The position numbers were made by a program, and so were the translations under genes. The notes beneath the pieces were generated by a model. That model worked only from the letters and a program-made list of their open reading frames with translations. It was not told where the DNA came from and did no database searches. A DNA stretch of 14,297 nucleotides from Bacillota bacterium. GTDB lineage: Bacteria; Bacillota; Clostridia; Lachnospirales; Anaerotignaceae. Shown in pieces: positions 1-6,980 of the stretch (position 1 is the stretch's first letter; each line of letters starts with the position of its first letter). The stretch is taken from assembly GCA_023413275.1 (NCBI GenBank), contig JAEZPX010000217.1, positions 1 to 14,297 on the forward strand, read 5' to 3'.

Positions 1-45
1 CTTAGAGAGTTTGCATGCTATACTCATGGTATTCCCTTAAAATAA
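1..45 (+). CDS. Possible 3' end of a plus-strand gene (partial)
   Basis: Frame 1 is open from the window edge for 14 codons (LREFACYTHGIPLK) and ends in TAA at 43-45. A hairpin with T-runs on both sides follows at 76-109, as expected where a plus-strand gene converges on the minus-strand deaminase gene. The stretch is too short to identify. The alternative is a minus-strand gene starting at ATG 27-25 behind an AAGGGA sequence. That reading leaves almost no room for a promoter after the terminator, so I prefer the first. Confidence 0.3.
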   Translation, partial: LREFACYTHGIPLK

Positions 46-74
46 ACCGTTGAACATTCCATGACAAACACCTC

Positions 75-109
75 AAAAAAGCATTGGTACCATGAAACCA
101 ATGCTTTTT
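75..109. terminator. Bidirectional intrinsic terminator
   Basis: GCATTGGT (81-88) pairs with ACCAATGC (97-104) around an 8-nt loop. The stem is flanked by A-run 75-80 and T-run 105-109, which extend the pairing. Either strand therefore reads hairpin plus T-run. It would end the minus-strand deaminase transcript and any plus-strand gene ending near 45. Confidence 0.8.
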
Positions 110-199
110 GTATTCTTCCCTGTTTACGACCTTCGATATAATATGTAACGGAATACAAATTCCAGCCGAATAACACGATTATCTTAAAGGAAATCTTTT

Positions 200-655
200 T
201 TATTCCTCCATAATGGTAATTTCTATCTTTGCCTCTTCCAAGATCCTTCTAGATAACTCATCAGGATACTCACCCTTATGAACAATGCGCTTAATCCCCG
301 CATTAATCAGCATTTTTGCACAAATGACACAAGGCTGTAAAGTGATATAAATGGTTCCACCATCGGTAGAAATCCCTAAATTTGCCGCCTGAATAATTGC
401 ATTTTGCTCTGCATGCAATGCACGACACAGCTCATGACGCTGACCGGATGGAATCCCCAGCCGCTCTCTTTCACACCCACCAAGCTCGGTGCAGTGCATC
501 AAGCCTGAAGGCGCACCGTTATACCCAGTGGTAATGATTCTGTTATCTTTCACAATTACAGCTCCAACTTGTCTACGTAAACAGGTTGATCTGGTTTTTA
601 CAATCTCCGCAATCTGCATAAAGTACTCATCCCAACTTGCTCTCAAAGCTTCCAT
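200..655 (-). CDS. dCMP deaminase (ComEB-like cytidine/deoxycytidylate deaminase)
   Basis: The enzyme hydrolyses dCMP to dUMP and ammonia in the cytosol, supplying thymidylate synthase. The 151-residue product has the deaminase zinc site: HAE at residues 81-83 (zinc ligand H81 and proton-shuttle E83) and PCVIC at 108-112 (C109 and C112). The family sequences SWDEYFM, GYNGAPSG and the Cys/His-rich stretch before HAE, which holds a second zinc in some dCMP deaminases, are all present. The frame stays open to a GTG at 683-685, but that codon lies inside an extended -10 element (TGCTATTTT) and has no ribosome binding site. ATG 653-655 fits the family N-terminus, though only a G-run directly abuts it. 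The gene seems monocistronic, between terminators. In Gram-positive bacteria the family is named ComEB from its locus, but no competence genes are visible here. Confidence 0.93.
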   Translation of the reverse strand: MEALRASWDEYFMQIAEIVKTRSTCLRRQVGAVIVKDNRIITTGYNGAPSGLMHCTELGGCERERLGIPSGQRHELCRALHAEQNAIIQAANLGISTDGGTIYITLQPCVICAKMLINAGIKRIVHKGEYPDELSRRILEEAKIEITIMEE

Positions 656-675
656 CCCCCATACTTGTTTTTTCA

Positions 676-705
676 AAAATAGCACAACTTTTGCTATTTG
701 TCCAA
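676..705 (-). promoter_or_regulatory. Promoter of the dCMP deaminase gene
   Basis: Read on the minus strand, TTGGAC (705-700), an 18-nt spacer and TATTTT (681-676) carry an extended-10 TG two bases upstream of the -10. Transcription would start near 669, about 14 nt before the ATG at 655. This makes the longer GTG start at 685 untenable. Confidence 0.5.
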
Positions 706-710
706 TGATT

Positions 711-754
711 TAAAAAAACCTTTTCCCAAAATGATTTTCATTTCAGGAAAAGGT
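711..754 (-). terminator. Terminator of the CoA-transferase gene
   Basis: On the minus strand ACCTTTTCC (754-746) pairs with GGAAAAGGT (726-718). The stem continues inward through two G-U pairs to AAATGA/TCATTT around an AAA loop, about 17 bp in all, followed by a run of T. It lies 56 nt past the CoA-transferase stop and separates that gene from the deaminase promoter. Confidence 0.85.
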
Positions 755-809
755 ATTATCATTTTAAATATTTCTATCTTGCATACAAGAGTAAATTGTA
801 CACAGATTC

Positions 810-2117
810 TTAAACAATCAAGTTCATTTTTCTCGCTTCAAATTCCAATTCTTCTTGGAACTGAGGCGCAGCAAGAGAAATAATCATTTTCGCTCTGTCG
901 CTTGCTGTCTGACCTTTCAAACGTACGATGTTATTTTCCGTTACCAAAAAGTCTACTTCGTTTTTGGAGGTAGTAACAATAGAACCAGGTGTCAGAGTTG
1001 GCTTAATTTTGGAAATTGTGCCACCCTTGGTGGTAGAGGTCATTGCAATAAAGCCTTTACCTCCCTTAGATAAATTTGCACCACGAACAAAATCCACCTG
1101 TCCGCCGGAACCGCTGTAATGCTTTGTTCCAAGGCTTTCAGCACAAACCTGTCCAAACAAGTCGATTTCAACGCAAGCATTCACGGAAACAAAATTATCA
1201 TGCTGACCAATGATATAAGGATTGTTTGTGTAGTCAACGGGATGCATCTCAAAAGCAGGGTTGTTATCCATAAAATCATACATCTTCTGGGATCCCCATG
1301 CCAGTGTAGCAACTGTTTTACCCACATTAATGGGCTTATTCATATTGGTTACTGCGCCACATTCAATTAAGTCCACCATGCTGTCAGTAAACATTTCTGT
1401 ATGAATACCTAAGTCAGTTTTGTCCTTCAAAAGAACACCAACAGCATTGGGAATACCACCAATGCCCAGCTGTAATGTGGATCCATTGATTACTTCATCA
1501 GCAATCATCTGTCCAATCTTTCTATCTACATCTGTCAAGGGTGCGTTAGGTAAGATAGAAAGTGCTCTGGAGGATTCACAAAGTGCTGTAACCTGAGAAA
1601 TATGGATTTGGTTATTCCCCAGAACACGAGGCATTTTATCATTTACATCCAGAAGAATTATTTTGGCTTTGTCACGCATTGCCACAACTTCTGCACCTGC
1701 CATGCCACAGCTAAAATAACCATGATCATCCATTGGTGAAACCTCTGCATAAAAAACATCTAATCTAGGCTGAACATTTGTCCAGTAGCCTGGAATCGTG
1801 CTATAGTTATTGGGAATATAAGTATAGTAACCATCCTGAATTCCTTTTCTGCCGGCTGCACCGGTGAACCAAGAAACATAGTCGTATTTTCCCTTTAAGT
1901 CATAGTTTAAATATGCACCTGATTCTGCGCATAAAGTTTGATGATGAGTTACACCAGTCAATTCACCATTTGCGGCTCTTTGACCAATGGCCTCACAAAT
2001 TGCTGTAGGCGCCTCTAACCCTGTTGGTGCGGCACAAACGTCTCCTGATTTTACAAATTTAGCTACTCCTTCTGGAGACATTTTTTTCGCCAAATACATT
2101 TCACGAAATTTATTCAT
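810..2117 (-). CDS. Acetyl-CoA hydrolase/transferase family CoA-transferase (AbfT / butyryl-CoA:acetate type)
   Basis: A cytosolic enzyme that moves CoA between carboxylic acids through a glutamyl-CoA thioester, the energy-conserving last step of many fermentations. The 435 residues are full length for the acetyl-CoA hydrolase/transferase group that includes 4-hydroxybutyrate and butyryl-CoA:acetate CoA-transferases. The likely catalytic glutamate is E241 in GIHTEMFTD (237-245). It follows LQLGIGGIPNAV (215-226), and a glycine-rich SGSGGQVDFVRG is at 335-346. The ribosome binding site AAAGGTGAG precedes ATG 2117-2115 well. The gene stands alone with its own upstream region and terminator. Propionate CoA-transferase of C. 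propionicum belongs to a different, longer family, so this is a second CoA-transferase. Acetate is the likely acceptor or donor; the acyl partner (butyrate, 4-hydroxybutyrate, propionate) cannot be told from sequence. Confidence 0.93.
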   Translation of the reverse strand: MNKFREMYLAKKMSPEGVAKFVKSGDVCAAPTGLEAPTAICEAIGQRAANGELTGVTHHQTLCAESGAYLNYDLKGKYDYVSWFTGAAGRKGIQDGYYTYIPNNYSTIPGYWTNVQPRLDVFYAEVSPMDDHGYFSCGMAGAEVVAMRDKAKIILLDVNDKMPRVLGNNQIHISQVTALCESSRALSILPNAPLTDVDRKIGQMIADEVINGSTLQLGIGGIPNAVGVLLKDKTDLGIHTEMFTDSMVDLIECGAVTNMNKPINVGKTVATLAWGSQKMYDFMDNNPAFEMHPVDYTNNPYIIGQHDNFVSVNACVEIDLFGQVCAESLGTKHYSGSGGQVDFVRGANLSKGGKGFIAMTSTTKGGTISKIKPTLTPGSIVTTSKNEVDFLVTENNIVRLKGQTASDRAKMIISLAAPQFQEELEFEARKMNLIV

Positions 2118-2169
2118 ACTATCTCACCTTTCCCCTTAACTCTCTCTGTTTTGCTAAGCAATCTGCACA

Positions 2170-2198
2170 ATTATAAAGGTAAAATTCCCACATTTGAA
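2170..2198 (-). promoter_or_regulatory. Proximal promoter candidate of the CoA-transferase gene
   Basis: On the minus strand TTCAAA (2198-2193), a 17-nt spacer and a perfect TATAAT (2175-2170). The start of transcription would lie about 45 nt before the ATG. Confidence 0.5.
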
Positions 2199-2222
2199 TA
2201 CAAAATACTTTTCTTCCCCTGT

Positions 2223-2251
2223 ATTTTAGCATATGCCGTAGCCCTCGTAAA
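2223..2251 (-). promoter_or_regulatory. Distal promoter candidate of the CoA-transferase gene
   Basis: On the minus strand TTTACG (2251-2246), a 17-nt spacer and TAAAAT (2228-2223) preceded by TGC, an extended -10. The alternative pairing TTGCCT-17-TATGCT overlaps the same DNA. With the proximal site it would give two tandem starts. Confidence 0.4.
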
Positions 2252-2366
2252 GGCAAAACAGATAATGTTCTTTAAATTGTACAAAAAATAATGACATATG
2301 CACTAATATTTTTACAATTATTTGATTTTTTTCATATATCAATGGGAAAAGATTTTATTCTTTTGT

Positions 2367-2477
2367 AAACCGATTACATAAAAAACCAATGAAATCAAAT
2401 ATTATTTCAACATATAAAAACATTATGGAAACCAATTCCTTGTCATACAACAATCCTTCAAAATGATAAAACCGATT
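2367..2477 (+). repeat. Four direct copies of AAACCRATK upstream of the CoA-transferase gene
   Basis: The copies are AAACCGATT (2367-2375), AAACCAATG (2383-2391), AAACCAATT (2429-2437) and AAACCGATT (2469-2477). All have the same orientation and read AATYGGTTT or CATTGGTTT toward the gene. They sit in A+T-rich DNA 116-226 bp above the distal promoter candidate. Apart from them and the promoters, I see no gene between 2118 and 2488. A 7-residue reading frame overlapping a 22-residue one on the minus strand is too short to support. Confidence 0.5.
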
Positions 2478-2488
2478 AATGCACAATC

Positions 2489-2527
2489 AAAAAACGGCCA
2501 ACACATTTCTTTTGGAATGGTTGACCG
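2489..2527 (-). terminator. Terminator of the P-loop gene
   Basis: On the minus strand CGGTCAAC (2527-2520) pairs with GTTGGCCG (2502-2495) with one G-U pair. The stem extends past a single bulge to ATT/AAT and is followed by six T. It lies 16 nt after the stop at 2543. Confidence 0.8.
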
Positions 2528-2542
2528 CTCAATATTCTTATT

Positions 2543-2959
2543 TTATTTTACCAGATATGATTGAACTTCCTTGGGAAGTTCCTCTTCTTTTCTGCTGATA
2601 ATCATTGTAAAATCCGTTTCAGATTCCTTTGAAATGGCTTCCAAATGATTAATGAATGTAATAAAATCCTTATCGTCCACTTTTTCCATAATATGGTTTA
2701 ATCCATCAATATAAATTTTTTCTATATCACTGTTTTGAGAGAGGATACCGTACACAAAACCTCGGAAAACCTGTGTATTTTCCATGATAAATTTTGGAGT
2801 ATCTACAAACCGTACACTATAATGAAGATCATACATGCGGCTGTTGTCATCATCTACAAACACAACGCAACCGTTTGCTTCCTTGCTTGCCTCATTAGCC
2901 ATCGCGATGAGTCGTTTCGTTTTACCTACACCTTTTTCGCCTGCAAGAATCTGAACCAT
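2543..2959 (-). CDS. Small P-loop NTPase-like protein of unknown function
   Basis: The 138-residue product starts almost directly with a Walker A motif, GEKGVGKT (7-14). VVFVDDDN follows at 32-39, a Walker B-like IYIDG at 82-86, and a strand ending MIISRKEEELP (119-129). No other domain, signal peptide or membrane segment is present, so it is a minimal cytosolic ATP-binding fold. Similar short proteins are common in Clostridia, often with vague PilT-type names; nothing here supports a role in pili. The frame extends to 3064, but ATG 2959-2957 has an excellent site (AAAGGGGGAG) and the P-loop only fits this start. The gene lies 222 bp after the ROK kinase gene with no clear terminator between them, so read-through is possible, and it has its own terminator. 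Function unknown. Confidence 0.8.
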   Translation of the reverse strand: MVQILAGEKGVGKTKRLIAMANEASKEANGCVVFVDDDNSRMYDLHYSVRFVDTPKFIMENTQVFRGFVYGILSQNSDIEKIYIDGLNHIMEKVDDKDFITFINHLEAISKESETDFTMIISRKEEELPKEVQSYLVK

Positions 2960-3023
2960 TGCAATCTCCCCCTTTATACTGGTGATATACCTCTGGATTT
3001 GTAAATTATTTAGTTTTAAAATC

Positions 3024-3043
3024 CAAATAGAAAAATCTATTTG
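3024..3043. repeat. Perfect 8-bp inverted repeat between ROK kinase and P-loop genes
   Basis: CAAATAGA (3024-3031) and TCTATTTG (3036-3043) flank AAAA. No T-run follows on either strand, so it is not a typical terminator. It lies 65 nt upstream of the P-loop ATG, where an operator could be. The rest of 2960-3181 is A+T-rich, with no convincing promoter. Confidence 0.35.
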
Positions 3044-3181
3044 TTTGCTATTAGTATTCTCCAAATTCCTAAGAAATCCTCTTAAATTTCATTGATTTTC
3101 CTATGAAACATGATAATCAGCTATTTTCACAATAATTTCATCTATTTAACATATATTTTATAAAAATTTTGTGCCTATTGT

Positions 3182-4129
3182 CTAATTTACAGCTTGAAAA
3201 ACCAATGCTGCAGCACCAAAAATACCCGCATCATTACGGAGTTTTGCCAAAGAAAACTTTTTATTTCTGCAATGAGGAAACACATTTTCTGCATAAGCCT
3301 TTTGAACCTTATCCAGCAAAAATTCTCCTGCTTGTGATACACCACCGCCAAGAACAATCATTTCCGGGTCGACAATATAGCATGCATTGGCAATGGCCAA
3401 CCCAAGCATTGTCCCTATATATTCAGTCAATTCCAATGCCATAGCATCTCCCATTTTTCCAGCATCCCACAATTTCTTAGCAGTAAGAACATCAATCTCT
3501 CTGAGAACAGAAGGTTTATCTGTATTCGCTAGAGCCTTGCGTGCAACACGAACCATGCCTTGTGCGGATGCATACTGCTCCAAACACCCTTTTTTCCCGC
3601 AGTTGCATCGCTCCTCCTCATAGGGATTCATAGTCATATGACCAATTTCCCCTGCCGTTCCCGAAACACCTGCAAGAATTTTTCCGTTTAGAACAACTCC
3701 ACCGCCGACCCCTGTTCCCAATGTTACCATAAGGAGACTGCTTACCTCTTTACCGGCGCCAAAAGTATACTCTCCCAATGCGGCAACTCTTGCATCATTT
3801 CCAATAAAAATAGGAGAAACACCAATGAAATCCTCCGCCTCTTTGCCAAGAAATACATCTCCCCAACCAATGTTCACCGTACCTCGCAAACAACCATCCT
3901 CCGTCACCGGGCCAGGTGCCGCCATACCAATTCCGGCTAGTTTCTCTTTCTTTAGGCCATTTCTGCGCAAGCACTCTTCAATTTCATATTTAATGTCTGC
4001 TAATAATGGCGTTGGCTTTGCACCTTTCCTTGTGGGAATTTCCCATTTCTCCAACAGCCCTTCCTTTCGTGAGAATAAACCGATTTTCACCGTAGTTCCA
4101 CCAATATCCACGCCAAAGCAGTACTCCAT
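3182..4129 (-). CDS. ROK-family sugar kinase (glucokinase-like)
   Basis: A cytosolic ATP-dependent kinase of the ROK family, most likely phosphorylating glucose or a related hexose at the 6-position. In the 315-residue product the N-terminal phosphate loop is DIGGTTVKIGLF (8-19) and the catalytic aspartate is D112 in GNDARVA. LGTGVGGG is at 137-144. The sugar- and zinc-binding stretch has E161 and H164 in GEIGH and the cysteines of CNCGKKGC (C175, C177, C182), followed by E184. No helix-turn-helix precedes the kinase, so it is an enzyme rather than a ROK repressor. The start is ATG 4129-4127: AGGAGG lies just upstream inside the acetyltransferase gene, whose stop is one base away. It is probably translated from the feoAB-GNAT message. 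The true substrate (glucose, N-acetylhexosamine, mannose, fructose) is not fixed by these motifs. Confidence 0.9.
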   Translation of the reverse strand: MEYCFGVDIGGTTVKIGLFSRKEGLLEKWEIPTRKGAKPTPLLADIKYEIEECLRRNGLKKEKLAGIGMAAPGPVTEDGCLRGTVNIGWGDVFLGKEAEDFIGVSPIFIGNDARVAALGEYTFGAGKEVSSLLMVTLGTGVGGGVVLNGKILAGVSGTAGEIGHMTMNPYEEERCNCGKKGCLEQYASAQGMVRVARKALANTDKPSVLREIDVLTAKKLWDAGKMGDAMALELTEYIGTMLGLAIANACYIVDPEMIVLGGGVSQAGEFLLDKVQKAYAENVFPHCRNKKFSLAKLRNDAGIFGAAALVFQAVN

Positions 4130-4130
4130 T

Positions 4131-4655
4131 TTATTCCTCCTCGAAGCTATAAACAATTCTGTGGATCGTTCTTTTGTATTTTTCATACACATCCTGCGAA
4201 ATTTTTTCTGGCATGGTCATGAGTCGTAATGGCAGCATTTCTTGTCCCATTCGCATAGGGGGCTGTAAATAGGGATATTCGTTAAAGAAAAATCCATGTC
4301 TTTCGTAAAACCCAACTCTTCTTTTTGTCATCTCATCTGTAGGAACCTCTACCTCCAAAACCACTGGTCTGCCTGCCCATGCGATTATTTCTCTCAGCTT
4401 TTTCCCACCAAACCCACCATTACGAAAAGAAGGTTTGATAGCAAAATGCTCTATATAAATAAAATCCTCAAAATCCCACATTGCTATTGCCCCTTGCAGG
4501 ACGCCGTATTCATTTTTCATCCCAAATAAACGATACTGAGGCTTATCCAAAAGAGCCTTTTGTCTTTCCTTCTCTCGTAGCTCTTCCACTGGAAAAGCCT
4601 CCTCTAAAATGGGATATATCTCATCAAATGTATCCATTGAAATTCTTTCAAGCAT
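4131..4655 (-). CDS. GNAT-family N-acetyltransferase
   Basis: A GCN5-related acetyltransferase that would transfer an acetyl group from acetyl-CoA to an amine; the substrate is unknown. The 174-residue product shows motif A as IEHFAIKPSFRNGGFG (68-83). The acetyl-CoA pyrophosphate loop is R78-N-G-G-F-G83, and the usual GFYERHGF follows at 115-122. A charged C-terminal tail of about 30 residues (EKYKRTIHRIVYSFEEE) lies outside the catalytic fold. ATG 4655-4653 is chosen over a TTG 21 nt upstream because GGAG stands 8 nt before it and itself falls inside the longer frame. It starts 27 nt after the feoB stop and ends 1 nt before the kinase ATG, so it is the third gene of the feo transcript. A link to iron uptake is not implied by the family. 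Confidence 0.88.
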   Translation of the reverse strand: MLERISMDTFDEIYPILEEAFPVEELREKERQKALLDKPQYRLFGMKNEYGVLQGAIAMWDFEDFIYIEHFAIKPSFRNGGFGGKKLREIIAWAGRPVVLEVEVPTDEMTKRRVGFYERHGFFFNEYPYLQPPMRMGQEMLPLRLMTMPEKISQDVYEKYKRTIHRIVYSFEEE

Positions 4656-4682
4656 AATTTCATCTCCTTGCTCCAAAGGATA

Positions 4683-6605
4683 CTATAAAGTACTAAAAAA
4701 AGCAAATACCAAACTCCCAATTTGATATACTATGCAGGAAGCAATCCACGCTGTTGATAACCAAAGCAAAAGTGCAAAAAATAGATTTTTCCAGCTTTTT
4801 TCTTCATACCAATATGCTGTTACCGCCGCGATGCATGGTATGCTTAGAAGATGAAATATCATAAAAGATACCGCTGACAAAGGGGTAAATAAACCTTCCA
4901 CGCCACCCAAAACACCTAAGGATGATACCACAGCCTCCTTTGCCGCTATACCGGATAATATTGCCGCAGAAGCCTTCCAGCCATCATCTCCTCCACCAAA
5001 TCCGAGGGGTATAAAAAAGGGATTTAGCCCCCTTCCGAGAAAAGCCAAAATGCTGGTAGATGAATCCATAGTCATATGTAAATGCGGCGTAACATGGGCA
5101 GACAGCCAAATGATGATGCTTGCTCCAAGAATTACCGTTGCTGCTTTTGTCAGGTATTCCTTTCCTCTTCTGTAAATTGTTCTTGACAAATTATTCCATC
5201 TAGGCAAATGGTAGGACGGCATTTCCATAATAAAAGAAGCCCTCTCCTTGCAGAAACACTTTTTATTCAAAAAGTTTGCCCAAAGAAAAGCAATCATAAT
5301 CCCCCCTACATACAATGAAAAAATCACCATTCCACCGTTTTTGGGAAACAATAGCCCGACCAAAATCACGTATAGAGGAAGCTTCGCTCCACACGAGAAA
5401 AAGGGAAGTATCAATCTTGTAATGCGTCTGCTCTCCTGGCGCTCTAACGTCCTCACACTGAGCATAGCAGGTACAGAACATCCAAAGCCTGTAAGAAGGG
5501 GTAGAAATGCTCTACCAGACACCCCTACTCCACTCATCGGTTTGTCCAATAAGAAAGCAACTCTTGCCATATATCCACTATCCTCTAAAAAAGTAAGCCA
5601 GAAAAATAAACATAAAATTTGAGGCAAAAACGATACCGCCTTGCCCACACCGCCAAAAATCCCTTCCAAAAGAAATGCCCTCCCCCAATAGGGCATTTGC
5701 GGAAAAAAATAGGATACCCCATCTCTCAAAGCTTCTATGCCATACGTTGCACCATCTTTTAAAAAAACACCAACAGATGGAAAGCCTGTCCCAAAAAAAG
5801 AAGGGGAAAAAGTGAAATGAAAAATAAAAGCCATACATAGTAAAAAAATCGGAATCCCAAAAAAAGGGTGCAAAAAAATCTTGTCCAGTTTTTCAGTGAA
5901 ATCCCTTTTTTCCTGTCTCTGTGTTATGACTTCTTGGCAGCAAAAAACAGAAAACTCATAGCGGCCAGCGGCAATTTCTCCTTCCCAGTCATTCTCTTCC
6001 TGCTGTTCTAGCCAACGCATTCCCAGAAAAAGACCTTGCTTGCGTTTCAAAAAAGGTCGTAACAATGGTTCAATTCTTTGCCATAGCTTGTCCCTTTGAA
6101 GTACTGTTTCTCCTTTGCGTCCCTTTTCCACGGCCATATTTAGGCATTTTGCCATATCTTCTTGACCCACTCCGGTAATTGCAGAAATTTCAACAATAGG
6201 AATCCCAACCAGTTTAGAAAGCTTTGATATGTCAATGTCCATTCCTAGTTCTCTCGCCTTATCCATCATATTAAATGCCAATACCAGTGGAATATCCAGC
6301 TCCATTAGCTGAGTGGTTAAAAATAAACTTCTCTCCAACACAGTGCAGTCAACCACTTGTAAAAGAACATCCGGCACATCCTCCAGAATAAACCCAACGG
6401 CAATCCGCTCTTCCGGAGTATAGGGCGAAAGAGCATATACTCCCGGCAAATCAATGCAAAGCAAATCCGCATTTTTCCAAATACCCTCTTTGCGCTCCAC
6501 CGTCACACCGGGCCAATTACCCACGCGGGCATCACTTCCTGTTAAGGTATTAAACAATGCGCTTTTTCCACAATTTGGGTTTCCAACCAGACCCAGCCTC
6601 TTCAC
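4683..6605 (-). CDS. feoB: Ferrous iron transport protein B
   Basis: The membrane permease of the Feo system, importing Fe(II) with an N-terminal G-protein domain. GTPase motifs are complete: G1 GNPNCGKS (8-15), G2 WPGVT (31-35, switch threonine T35), G3 DLPG (52-55), G4 NMMD (112-115) and G5 SA (141-142). A helical linker of about 160-245 leads to a membrane domain of hydrophobic segments from 250 to 640. It carries the family's conserved GFGCSVPA (C376), PFFSCGAKLP (C405), SGIAAKEAVVSSLG (551-564) and a late PC (590-591). At 640 residues it is compact but intact. The start is GTG 6605-6603, preceded by AAGGGG at good spacing and one base after the feoA stop, so translation is probably coupled. 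Confidence 0.96.
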   Translation of the reverse strand: MKRLGLVGNPNCGKSALFNTLTGSDARVGNWPGVTVERKEGIWKNADLLCIDLPGVYALSPYTPEERIAVGFILEDVPDVLLQVVDCTVLERSLFLTTQLMELDIPLVLAFNMMDKARELGMDIDISKLSKLVGIPIVEISAITGVGQEDMAKCLNMAVEKGRKGETVLQRDKLWQRIEPLLRPFLKRKQGLFLGMRWLEQQEENDWEGEIAAGRYEFSVFCCQEVITQRQEKRDFTEKLDKIFLHPFFGIPIFLLCMAFIFHFTFSPSFFGTGFPSVGVFLKDGATYGIEALRDGVSYFFPQMPYWGRAFLLEGIFGGVGKAVSFLPQILCLFFWLTFLEDSGYMARVAFLLDKPMSGVGVSGRAFLPLLTGFGCSVPAMLSVRTLERQESRRITRLILPFFSCGAKLPLYVILVGLLFPKNGGMVIFSLYVGGIMIAFLWANFLNKKCFCKERASFIMEMPSYHLPRWNNLSRTIYRRGKEYLTKAATVILGASIIIWLSAHVTPHLHMTMDSSTSILAFLGRGLNPFFIPLGFGGGDDGWKASAAILSGIAAKEAVVSSLGVLGGVEGLFTPLSAVSFMIFHLLSIPCIAAVTAYWYEEKSWKNLFFALLLWLSTAWIASCIVYQIGSLVFAFFSTL

Positions 6606-6606
6606 T

Positions 6607-6843
6607 TTATTCCCCTTCTTTCTCTATTAAAATAGATGCGGCGTCGCTGTATCCCAGCGCCAATAGATAGCCCCGAATTTTCACCTCAATCGCCCCGTGC
6701 ATCGGTGCCCAGCGGACACAATATAAATGGGTATTCGGCGTTACTCCTAATTCAAAAAGTCTTCGGGCTGTTGTCCTTTTACAGGTTAGATCAATCACCT
6801 TTCCCCACTGACCTTCTTCCAAATAATTCAAACTTGTCTGCAT
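6607..6843 (-). CDS. feoA: Ferrous iron transport protein A
   Basis: A small cytosolic SH3-like partner of FeoB, needed for Fe(II) uptake by an unsettled mechanism. The 78 residues follow the FeoA pattern: an opening LNYLEEGQWGKV, then RRLFELGVTPNT (28-38), a basic/hydrophobic strand CVRWAPMHGAIEVKIRGY (42-59) and the closing ALGYSDAASILIE. ATG 6843-6841 is preceded by AAAGGGAG. It is the first gene of the minus-strand run and overlaps nothing. No textbook Fur or DtxR box is obvious upstream. Confidence 0.93.
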   Translation of the reverse strand: MQTSLNYLEEGQWGKVIDLTCKRTTARRLFELGVTPNTHLYCVRWAPMHGAIEVKIRGYLLALGYSDAASILIEKEGE

Positions 6844-6878
6844 TCCTTCTCCCTTTCATATCTATGCAAATAATTTCC

Positions 6879-6908
6879 TTATAATGCAAAAAACCTTAAT
6901 ATTTCCAA
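6879..6908 (-). promoter_or_regulatory. Weak promoter candidate for feoAB
   Basis: On the minus strand TTGGAA (6908-6903) and TATAAG, 19 nt downstream at about 6883-6878, are the best pairing in this 137-bp divergent region. The spacing is long. A TTGCAT/TAGATA pair, also 19 nt apart and closer to feoA, is an alternative. A regulated, weak core promoter is possible. Confidence 0.25.
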
Positions 6909-6948
6909 AGAGTACCATATATTTTAGGTAGCTATTTATGGAAAACTA

Positions 6949-6957
6949 TGCTATACT
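6949..6957 (+). promoter_or_regulatory. Extended -10 promoter of the secreted protease-like gene
   Basis: TGCTATACT at 6949-6957 is an extended -10 element 23 nt upstream of the ATG at 6981. No good -35 is seen at 17 nt, as is common for extended -10 promoters. The ribosome binding site AAAAGGAAGTG lies between. Confidence 0.45.
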
Positions 6958-6980
6958 CAGTCTGAAAAGGAAGTGAAAGA

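Noticed and set aside
2377..2455. Overlapping minus-strand mini-frames of 7 and 22 codons upstream of the CoA-transferase gene (TAATG junction)
   Set aside because: A weak AAGGA site precedes the first, but the products are too short and A+T-driven to support as peptides.
5248..5622. Plus-strand frame of 124 codons inside feoB
   Set aside because: It is antisense to a conserved membrane segment of FeoB, has no recognisable domain and is explained by the base composition of feoB.
6920..6940. TTTTAGGTAGCTATTTA between feoA and the protease-like gene as a DtxR/IdeR-type iron box
   Set aside because: Only one half-site resembles the consensus and the other half is wrong; without a second copy this is not supportable. 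No Fur-type GATAATGATAATC repeat was seen either.
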